This document shows, piece by piece, positions 1 through 5,096 of a stretch of 5,096 nucleotides of DNA. The position numbers and the translations under genes were made by a program. The notes beneath the pieces are model-generated. The model was not told the origin of the DNA. It ran no database searches and worked only from the letters and a program-made list of their open reading frames with translations. Positions within the stretch are counted from its first letter, which is position 1. Each line of letters opens with the position of its first letter. The stretch lies in the NCBI GenBank assembly GCA_964410125.1, contig CAYPGQ010000195.1:1-5096 (forward strand), read 5' to 3'. The stretch is from G020348385 sp964410125 (GTDB lineage: Bacteria; Acidobacteriota; Aminicenantia; Aminicenantales; Aminicenantaceae).

Positions 1-2
1 AT

Positions 3-1214
3 CTCTCTGGTTTTGACAGAATATCTGTTATCGGGGCGGGAAAAGCCTCAGCCGCCATGGCTCGAGCCATGGAAAAGATTCTTGACGAGAGATTGAATTC
101 CGGTCTTGTTATTACAAAACATAACCATTCGCTTCCTCTGGACAAGGTCCAGGTCATCGAAGCGGGGCATCCTCTGCCTGATGAGGCAGGCTTTCAGGGA
201 GCCCGGCAGATTATCCAGTTTCTCGAACCGATGGATGAAAAAGACCTTGTTTTTTTCTTGATTTCAGGAGGTGGTTCCGCACTTTTGCCCTTTCCGGTTG
301 AGGGATTAACTCTTGAGGATAAGCAGAATGTGACAAAAATCCTGCTTGAAGTAGGAGCCAACATACATGAGATAAACACGCTGCGGAAACATCTCTCCAG
401 GGTAAAGGGAGGGCGGTTGGCAAAAGTCGCTTACCCAGCCACCCTGATTTCTCTTATTCTCTCCGATGTGATCGGAGATGATCTGGACAGCATCGCTTCC
501 GGCCCCACCGTTCCTGACCACAGCACTTTTGCGGATTGCATGGACATTTTGGACAAGTACCAGATAACCTACCAGCTGCCCTCGGTTGTTGTGGACATTT
601 TAAAAAAAGGGACTCATGGAGAAATCGAAGACACCCCTAAGGCCGGGGATCCTGCATTTGAACGGACAAAAAATTTGATCATTGGCAGTAATATCCTGGC
701 TGTCAAGGCTGCAGCAGAAAAAGCGGGAGAATTGGGCTACAACCCCTTGATACTTTCCACTTTCATCGAGGGCGAAACCAAGGATGTAGCCCGAGCACAT
801 GCTGCAATCGCCAAAGAAATCCTGAATTCGGGAAATCCGATAAAACGGCCGGCCTGTGTGATATCAGGCGGAGAGACCACTGTCACTATTCGGGGCAAAG
901 GAAAAGGCGGGAGAAACCAAGAGTTTTCCCTGGCTGCTGCGATTGAGATCGACGGGGTGGAAGGCACTGTGATATTAAGCGCAGGAACAGACGGGACGGA
1001 CGGTCCAACCGATGCAGCAGGTGCAGTTGCAGATGGGAGAACCGTCTCACGAGCCAGGAATCTGGGATTAAATCCCGATGATTATTTGCGCGATAATGAT
1101 TCCTACCATTTTTTCGAGGCTCTGAATGATTTGATCATAACCGGTCCGACCTACACTAATGTCATGGATTTGAGGTTGGTGTTGATAGTCTCTCGTGTTG
1201 GGCAATATGAATAA
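3..1214 (+). CDS. Glycerate 2-kinase (GckA/MOFRL family), 5' partial
   Basis: Predicted to phosphorylate D-glycerate with ATP, giving 2-phosphoglycerate that feeds lower glycolysis; a soluble cytoplasmic enzyme. The frame is open from base 3 and 403 residues are visible. The first in-frame ATG, at 57, is not the start: just before it the frame reads VIGAGKASAAMA, the N-terminal nucleotide/substrate motif of this family, whose lysine (codon 42-44) is the one proposed as catalytic in the Thermotoga enzyme. I therefore infer that roughly 30-50 residues lie upstream of the window. Counting from the ATG at 57, conserved blocks are SGGGSALL (70-77), RKHLSRVKGGRLA (110-122), SDVIGDDLDSIASGP (136-150), SGGETTV (270-276), GKGGRNQEF (282-290), the acidic DGTDGPTDAAGA (312-323) and GPTYTNVMDLR (363-373). 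The last four belong to the C-terminal MOFRL domain. The C-terminus is complete. Whether the product is 2- or 3-phosphoglycerate cannot be read from sequence. It converges with the kinase gene and has no visible operon partner. Confidence 0.93.
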   Translation, partial: LSGFDRISVIGAGKASAAMARAMEKILDERLNSGLVITKHNHSLPLDKVQVIEAGHPLPDEAGFQGARQIIQFLEPMDEKDLVFFLISGGGSALLPFPVEGLTLEDKQNVTKILLEVGANIHEINTLRKHLSRVKGGRLAKVAYPATLISLILSDVIGDDLDSIASGPTVPDHSTFADCMDILDKYQITYQLPSVVVDILKKGTHGEIEDTPKAGDPAFERTKNLIIGSNILAVKAAAEKAGELGYNPLILSTFIEGETKDVARAHAAIAKEILNSGNPIKRPACVISGGETTVTIRGKGKGGRNQEFSLAAAIEIDGVEGTVILSAGTDGTDGPTDAAGAVADGRTVSRARNLGLNPDDYLRDNDSYHFFEALNDLIITGPTYTNVMDLRLVLIVSRVGQYE

Positions 1215-1238
1215 TTCAGGTTAAGAGCTAGATTTTAT
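1215..1238. other. 24-base gap between convergent genes
   Basis: The glycerate kinase and protein kinase genes end facing each other here. The gap is AT-rich with a short T-run on the + strand (ATTTTATT), but I find no stem-loop that would serve as a terminator on either strand. Transcripts may therefore run into each other's 3' ends. Confidence 0.6.
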
Positions 1239-3464
1239 TCACCGTGTATATCTTTGAATAAGATTATCATGTCCCATTTTTATGAGCAACTGCTTGTACC
1301 TTGGATCGGCTCTAACAGGATCAAGGGCTTGGGGAACTGTAAAATAGATCATGTTGCCATCACGTTCTTCATAGGCTTTTTCAAACCACTCAAAGGTTTT
1401 GTCAATCTCTCCAAGACCGAGGTATATCAAGGCCGTCCAAAAGGAAGACACATATCCTTTTTTAGAGCGCTCTTTGAGTTCGGCCAGGAGCTCGTATGCC
1501 TTTTCTTTTTTTCCTGCTAAAGCATAGAGCCAACCCATATTACCGACATACGCAACAGCAGGAGGGCCAACCTCCAACATTTTCTCTCCATAGGCTAACG
1601 CTTCATCATAATCACCTTTGAGTGCATAAGCTGTCGCGAATGAAAGGTAGAGCAATCCAAAATTCGGCTCAAAATCAAGGAGAGCTTTGAATTGATTTAT
1701 AGCGCGATCATAATCCCCTTTAAAAATGGACATAAATCCCAAGCGCACTTTGAGGAGAAAATTGAGGGGGTCTAGCTCCAGTGCCCGTTCGAGATGGACT
1801 GTGGCCGTATCAAGATCTGCCATCATGTATGTCCAGTAAAATTCGATCCACTGGTGTGCGCTCATTGAATTGGGATTGAGCTCGATAGCTTTTTGGAAGT
1901 ATTTCTTGGTGGCATTGCGGTCCCAATCATAGGATAACGCAACCAGTCCCAACGATACATATGCTTCAGCCAAATTGGGATCAAGCTCGAGCGCTTTTTG
2001 GGCGGCAACCCTCGCTTTTGGCATCGCATCTTTATTGGGGAGGATATCAAAACCCGTTGAAAGTAAGGTATAAACCTCTGCAATTGATGCATAGGCAAGC
2101 GCATAATCAGGATCTTGTTCTATGGCTTGTTCATAATATGCTAACGCCTTGTCCACCTCAAACTTGTTCAAACAGTAACGTCCTTTGAGATACAGATCAT
2201 AGGCTTCCAAATTAACGGGGCGGTGCTCCTCGGGTGGTTTTTTAAGTAAATCGAGCGCAACCATCAGTTTATCCATAAGTTTATCTGTGATCTCGTCTTG
2301 GATGGCGAATACATCCTCCATGTTGCGGTCGTATCGATCCGACCAGAGGTGATAGCCGTCTTTGACTTTGATCAACTGGGCTGTGATGCGTACACGATTG
2401 CCCACTTTTCTTACGCTTCCTTCGAGGAGATTGTCGACATTCAACTTCTGGCCGATCTCACGAATATCAACTTTCTCGCCCTTAAAGGCAAAAGATGAGG
2501 TCCGGGCAACGACGTGTAGGTCCGTGATCTTAGTCAGGGCATTGATGAGGTCCTCTGCCAATCCATCGCTGAAATATTCGTTCTCCGGGTCGGCACTCAT
2601 GTTCACGAATGGGAGAACCGCGATGGAAGGCTTGTCCGCTGATATAGAAACAGATTCTCGGCCAACAGACTTCAAATCCTTCAGCATGGCGTCCATGTCT
2701 CCATACCGTTTTTTCAGGTCTTTCTCGAGAGCCTTCTTGACGATCTTCTCTAACTCCTGCGGGATATCCTTTCTGATCTTTGTGATGGGTATAGGATCTT
2801 CATTTAAAATGGCATGAAGAACAGCCTGATCGTGCGTGACCTTAAAGGGACGCTCTCCTGTGAGCATCTCATAGAGCATTGCTCCAAGAGACCAGATATC
2901 TGTTCTGTGGTCGACTTTTCCTCCCTTGGCTTGCTCGGGTGACATGTAAGCCACTGTTCCCATGATTGTGGCAGTTTTCGTGAGGTCAACTCCCCAGGAC
3001 AACTTAGCCAGGCCAAAGTCCATGATCTTGGCTTGATTCTTCACAGTCAGCATAATATTAACCGGTTTGATGTCCCTGTGAATGATGCCTTTTTCGTGAG
3101 CTTCCTGGAGGCCATCGGCGACCTGGATGACTATGTTCAGCGCCTCATTTATGTCTAATGGACCAGAAATAATCTTATCCTTTATGCTTTCCCCCTTGAT
3201 GTGAGCCATGGCAATGAATGTCTGGCCTTCTGCTTCATCAATTTCATGAACTGTGCAGATGTTGGGATGGTCTAATGCTGCAGCAGCTTGAGCTTCCTGG
3301 ATAAAACGCTCTTTGGCGTCTTTGTCTTTTGTAAATTCTGGCGGCAAGAACTTCAAAACCACGGTCCGCTTAAGCTTCGTATCCTCAGCTTTATACACCA
3401 CTCCCATTCCGCCTTCACCGATTTTTTCAAGAATCTTGTAGTGAGAGATTGTTTTGCCGATCAT
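1239..3464 (-). CDS. Ser/Thr protein kinase with TolB-like domain and TPR repeats
   Basis: A 741-residue Hanks-type kinase fusion. Kinase domain, about 8-265: glycine loop GEGGMG (16-21), ATP lysine K38, helix-C glutamate E57, catalytic HRDIKPVN (129-136), DFG (149-151), SPE (175-177), DIWSLG (189-194) and a late arginine R253. All catalytic residues are present, so it should be active, and the activation segment offers T162, T164 and T166 as phosphorylation candidates. Residues about 278-400 form a TolB-like/adenylate-cyclase-associated domain (PSIAVLPFVNMS, EYFSDGLAEDL, LLEGSVRK, LWSDRYDR). From about 420 to 703 there are roughly eight TPR units with KALELDP-type ends, then a short tail (ALDPVRADPRYKQLL) typical of such proteins. 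I see no signal peptide or membrane segment, so it is probably cytoplasmic. The likely role is signalling with TPR-bound partners; substrates are unknown. The start at 3464 matches the usual MIGKTISHYKIL beginning, and a longer frame to ATG 3569 would begin inside the promoter. The ribosome site is weak (GGA five bases upstream). Confidence 0.92.
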   Translation of the reverse strand: MIGKTISHYKILEKIGEGGMGVVYKAEDTKLKRTVVLKFLPPEFTKDKDAKERFIQEAQAAAALDHPNICTVHEIDEAEGQTFIAMAHIKGESIKDKIISGPLDINEALNIVIQVADGLQEAHEKGIIHRDIKPVNIMLTVKNQAKIMDFGLAKLSWGVDLTKTATIMGTVAYMSPEQAKGGKVDHRTDIWSLGAMLYEMLTGERPFKVTHDQAVLHAILNEDPIPITKIRKDIPQELEKIVKKALEKDLKKRYGDMDAMLKDLKSVGRESVSISADKPSIAVLPFVNMSADPENEYFSDGLAEDLINALTKITDLHVVARTSSFAFKGEKVDIREIGQKLNVDNLLEGSVRKVGNRVRITAQLIKVKDGYHLWSDRYDRNMEDVFAIQDEITDKLMDKLMVALDLLKKPPEEHRPVNLEAYDLYLKGRYCLNKFEVDKALAYYEQAIEQDPDYALAYASIAEVYTLLSTGFDILPNKDAMPKARVAAQKALELDPNLAEAYVSLGLVALSYDWDRNATKKYFQKAIELNPNSMSAHQWIEFYWTYMMADLDTATVHLERALELDPLNFLLKVRLGFMSIFKGDYDRAINQFKALLDFEPNFGLLYLSFATAYALKGDYDEALAYGEKMLEVGPPAVAYVGNMGWLYALAGKKEKAYELLAELKERSKKGYVSSFWTALIYLGLGEIDKTFEWFEKAYEERDGNMIYFTVPQALDPVRADPRYKQLLIKMGHDNLIQRYTR

Positions 3465-3507
3465 TAGTCCATACCGTCTAGAGTTTATCCTTATAACAGA
3501 TACTTTT

Positions 3508-3512
3508 CCTCC
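3508..3512 (-). promoter_or_regulatory. Orphan Shine-Dalgarno-like GGAGG in the kinase leader
   Basis: On the minus strand GGAGGAAAAG lies in the predicted leader, 43 bases before the kinase ATG. No ATG, GTG or TTG sits 5-12 bases after it in any frame, so it is a strong ribosome-binding match without a start codon. The kinase start itself has only a weak site. It may be chance purine richness, a ribosome standby site, or part of a leader fold. Confidence 0.25.
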
Positions 3513-3549
3513 AATAAAATCACAATGGTCCCTTAAAACGGATGATTGT

Positions 3550-3579
3550 CTTATATCAAAAGAACTCAATTCAAGTCAA
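3550..3579 (-). promoter_or_regulatory. Sigma70-type promoter of the kinase gene
   Basis: Read on the minus strand, TTGACT (3579-3574) is followed after 18 bases by TATAAG (3555-3550). A TG one base before the -10 box makes it an extended -10. Transcription would start near 3543, leaving a leader of about 78 bases before the ATG at 3464. This places the alternative ATG at 3569 between the two boxes, upstream of the message. It is a pattern match only; no start site has been mapped. Confidence 0.6.
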
Positions 3580-3584
3580 CTTGA
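3571..3584. promoter_or_regulatory. Palindrome over the -35 box, possible operator
   Basis: The + strand reads TCAAG-TCAA-CTTGA, an exact 5-base inverted repeat around a 4-base centre. A second, shifted repeat GTCAA-C-TTGAC (3575-3585) overlaps it. Both cover the kinase -35 hexamer (3574-3579), which is where a repressor or activator could act. The PadR-type regulator encoded nearby is one candidate, but nothing in the sequence ties it to this site. Part of the symmetry comes from the TTGAC box itself, so chance is a real alternative. Confidence 0.3.
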
Positions 3585-3664
3585 CCGTTGTCATCTCTTT
3601 AATCCATTTCTGTATACACTCCTGAAACATCGCAATAACGCGCAGAATAAAACTTGCTTTTAAA

Positions 3665-3780
3665 CCTCTACCAGAGAGGAGCCCTCGAAGGCCTCATCTG
3701 GTTCCCTATTACCTCTTCGTCACTCTGATGCTCTTCTCTGCTGGTGATAGGTCCCTGACATTTTTTCCGCCTTGGTAGAG
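3665..3780. repeat. Nested inverted repeats, candidate small element or structured RNA
   Basis: An outer pair, CTCTACCA (3666-3673) and TGGTAGAG (3773-3780), is an exact 8-base inverted repeat. Inside, and centred on nearly the same point (about 3723 against 3728), 3705-3713 pairs with 3743-3751 over 9 positions with one G-T pair. The left part also holds two local hairpins: CCTCT-accag-AGAGG (3665-3679), and 3679-3695 with stems GAG and CCT against AGG and CTC, one mismatch and a 3-base loop. The nested arrangement resembles a miniature repeat or REP-like unit, or a folded RNA, lying between two transcription units. TTTTA occurs just outside both ends (3659-3663 and 3786-3790) but is too simple and unevenly spaced to count as a target duplication. 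No second copy is in the window. Confidence 0.35.
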
Positions 3781-3856
3781 AGAAATTTTAGTTAACAGGA
3801 CTCAGACAATAACAAAAGAGAATAATTCGTCTTGGTATTTTAGATTGATAGAGTCT

Positions 3857-4804
3857 TTACGAAAAGGTCTTTTTCATCAAGGATTTTCTCCCAAGGATGA
3901 TTAGGCTCTTCAGGAAATCGATTGCTATCAATGTTGCAACTATCGCGATGATGATGTTTGCGGTGATTTGAAGATCAAGATAGATGAATTCTAAAAAGGG
4001 ATTGTCTATCGGCCTGTTGATGACAATGCCCAGAATGACAAGTTGGAGTGCACTTCTCAGGAGATTCACCCACTCGGGACGGGCGAAGAATTTGACGATG
4101 TAAGCTAAAATCCCGATTCCCAAAAAAGAGAGGAGCGCCAGCGAGTACCATTTCGAGGCTTCAGGATTGAATAAGGATTCCACGCCTTTGAAATTGAGAC
4201 TCTTGAAGAAAAGGGTTTGGTAGCGCATGTAGACATAAACAAGGGCTGTATATCCAATGAGCATCAGAATCAAAAGAATAATCTTTGGCTTTTCCAATCT
4301 GCGTGAAGCCATTTTTTGCCAATTAAGGTTGAGTTTTGGCCAGGGGAGTTTGATATCTTTCCCTCTCTGGGTCACAAAGTATAGGATGATACCGACCAGC
4401 CCCAGGTCGAACACAAAAGTCATGGGCAAGTAGAAAAGGGACTGTAAGCTGTCGATCTTCGGAATAAAGAAAAACGGAAAAATTAGCATGGAGGTCTTGA
4501 AAATGAGCGAGATGACCGTTAACCCGAAGTGGAAAATGAATAGGATCATTGTGTACCGGAGAAGGTGTCCTTTAAAAGTGGGGGCGATGATCTGATAATC
4601 GTCCATGTATTTTTCAGCCACTTGCCGTGGGCTTCCATAGGTCTCGATGATTCGCTCTATGGTGATATCGGTGATTTCTCCATATTCCTGTTCCGTTTTT
4701 TCCAAAATATGGCTCTTGATTTCTGCTGTTATTTCCTGTTTTTCCTTGCTAATCCCGAGATAGTGGCTAATTTCCTCTAGATAAATTTCCAATCTCTTAG
4801 ACAT
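3857..4804 (-). CDS. HAAS/DUF1700-like multi-pass membrane protein
   Basis: A 315-residue protein of two parts. Residues 1 to about 75 are soluble and helical (EIYLEEISHYLG, EITAEIKSHILE, IIETYGSPRQVAEKYMDDY), matching the HAAS/DUF1700-type domain that heads many bacterial membrane proteins encoded beside PadR regulators. From about 84 to 305 come five or six hydrophobic segments, roughly 84-113, 122-146, 174-194, 218-240, 249-263 and 278-305, separated by basic loops (for example around 147-173). It ends with a basic tail. The remainder resembles no transporter or enzyme that I recognise, and I see no ATPase or catalytic motif. Its ATG overlaps the end of the PadR gene by 8 bases and has a strong ribosome site, so the two are co-transcribed and the PadR protein probably controls its level. 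The biochemical role, perhaps in membrane stress or envelope sensing, is unknown. Confidence 0.8.
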   Translation of the reverse strand: MSKRLEIYLEEISHYLGISKEKQEITAEIKSHILEKTEQEYGEITDITIERIIETYGSPRQVAEKYMDDYQIIAPTFKGHLLRYTMILFIFHFGLTVISLIFKTSMLIFPFFFIPKIDSLQSLFYLPMTFVFDLGLVGIILYFVTQRGKDIKLPWPKLNLNWQKMASRRLEKPKIILLILMLIGYTALVYVYMRYQTLFFKSLNFKGVESLFNPEASKWYSLALLSFLGIGILAYIVKFFARPEWVNLLRSALQLVILGIVINRPIDNPFLEFIYLDLQITANIIIAIVATLIAIDFLKSLIILGRKSLMKKTFS

Positions 4805-5096
4805 TTTGATTCTCCTTTAATAGGTGGTTCAAGATTTCATTTTGTTGCTGCCATATCTTGAGAAGTTTGGCGCGAACGGCACGTCCATCCTTAGTGATGA
4901 CATAAAACTTGCGGGGTCTGTCTTTGCTGACATCCCATTTGCTTTTGATCAAGCCTTTTTTCTCCAGTCTTCTCAGCATTGGGTAAAGGGTGTTTTCTTC
5001 CACTTTGTATCCTCTGGTTTCCAGCTGTTTTATCATCGAGTAGCCGTACATGTTTTTTTCCAAAAGAACGAGGACGAGAACCTGCAGGAAGCCTCG
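4797..5096 (-). CDS. PadR-family transcriptional regulator, 5' partial
   Basis: A small winged-helix DNA-binding protein, usually a dimeric repressor of its own operon and neighbouring membrane-protein genes. Ninety-nine residues are visible and the frame runs off the right edge. The TTG at 5063 is not the start, because the frame upstream reads RGFLQVLVLVLLEKNMYGYS, the expected first PadR helix; perhaps 5-15 residues are missing. Family marks are MYGYSMIKQLE, the recognition-helix region ENTLYPMLRRLEKKGLIKSKW, and the wing RPRKFYVITKDGR. One C-terminal helix follows (AKLLKIWQQQNEILNHLL), so this is the short PadR subgroup with a single dimerisation helix. The ligand is unknown. Its stop codon lies inside the HAAS gene start, an 8-base overlap typical of a PadR-HAAS unit. 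The promoter lies outside the window. Confidence 0.93.
   Translation of the reverse strand, partial: RGFLQVLVLVLLEKNMYGYSMIKQLETRGYKVEENTLYPMLRRLEKKGLIKSKWDVSKDRPRKFYVITKDGRAVRAKLLKIWQQQNEILNHLLKENQNV
4812..4818 (-). promoter_or_regulatory. Ribosome binding site of the HAAS gene
   Basis: AAAGGAG on the minus strand lies 7 bases before the ATG at 4804. It sits inside the last codons of the PadR gene and fixes the HAAS start within the 8-base overlap, which favours coupled translation of the pair. Confidence 0.75.

Larger units (their letters stand above)
3465..3856. other. 392-base intergenic region between the HAAS and kinase genes
   Basis: This is the only long non-coding stretch in the window. 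The part near the kinase (3465-3585) holds its leader, promoter and a palindrome. The middle (3665-3780) is rich in inverted repeats and is listed separately. The part after the HAAS stop (about 3785-3856) is AT-rich and shows no strong hairpin with a T-run, so no convincing terminator for the PadR-HAAS unit is visible. The longest ATG-started frames I found by eye in the middle part are only 13-16 codons (for example + strand 3728 and minus strand 3761) and look accidental. Confidence 0.7.

Noticed and set aside
57..59. ATG at 57 as the start of the glycerate kinase.
   Set aside because: The conserved GAGKA motif lies in frame just before it, so the gene begins outside the window.
1700..2200. 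Repeated DNA motifs such as variants of GAGCTCGATxGCTTTTTG.
   Set aside because: They encode the repeated KALELDP-type ends of TPR units and are protein repeats, not a separate DNA repeat.
2362..2817. A 151-codon + strand open frame inside the kinase gene.
   Set aside because: It lies entirely antisense to the well-supported kinase and TolB-like coding region and encodes no recognisable motif.
3465..3569. A 35-residue N-terminal extension of the kinase from ATG 3569.
   Set aside because: It does not resemble the family, it would start inside the promoter, and the 3464 start gives the usual N-terminus.
3665..3679. Hairpin CCTCT-accag-AGAGG followed on the minus strand by TTTAAAA, as a terminator of the PadR-HAAS unit.
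   Set aside because: The stem has only 5 pairs, the T-run is three bases, and it lies about 180 bases past the HAAS stop.
3803..3855. GACTC/GAGTC pairing just downstream of the HAAS stop.
   Set aside because: Five or six pairs about 40-50 bases apart with no T-run are expected by chance.
5061..5063. TTG at 5063 as the start of the PadR gene.
   Set aside because: The same frame continues upstream with a typical PadR first helix up to the window edge.

Overview
The window carries four protein-coding genes, two of them cut by its edges, and no RNA genes, CRISPR array or recognisable transposase. A glycerate 2-kinase gene on the + strand loses its 5' end at the left edge. It converges, across 24 bases, on a long minus-strand gene for a Ser/Thr protein kinase fused to a TolB-like domain and TPR repeats. 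After a 392-base intergenic region, a minus-strand pair follows: a HAAS-type membrane protein gene and the PadR-type regulator gene upstream of it, which runs off the right edge.

Organism: a bacterium of moderate GC content. Kinases beginning 'MIGKTISHYKILEKIGEGGMGVVYKAED' in style, with a TolB-like domain and a C-terminal TPR array, together with PadR-HAAS pairs, are common in Acidobacteriota/Aminicenantota-like and related, mostly uncultured lineages. This is recollection of family distribution, not a placement, and should be held loosely.

Layout: 3-1214 (+) glycerate 2-kinase, 5' partial. 1239-3464 (-) kinase-TolB-like-TPR protein of 741 residues; I place its start at 3464 rather than 3569. 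3465-3856 intergenic, with a good sigma70-type promoter for the kinase (3550-3579), a palindrome over its -35 box, and a fold-rich 116-base segment (3665-3780) with nested inverted repeats. 3857-4804 (-) HAAS membrane protein. 4797-5096 (-) PadR regulator, 5' partial, overlapping the HAAS gene by 8 bases.

How the genes relate: PadR and HAAS are almost certainly one transcription unit in which a small winged-helix regulator controls a membrane protein. The kinase has its own promoter and is probably a separate unit. It looks cytoplasmic, with a catalytic N-terminal domain and a protein-binding C-terminal half. The glycerate kinase is metabolic and shows no functional tie to the others. Nothing here amounts to a clear new system. 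The parts that merit attention are the structured intergenic segment, the promoter/palindrome that fixes the kinase start, and the kinase fusion lacking the expected membrane segment.
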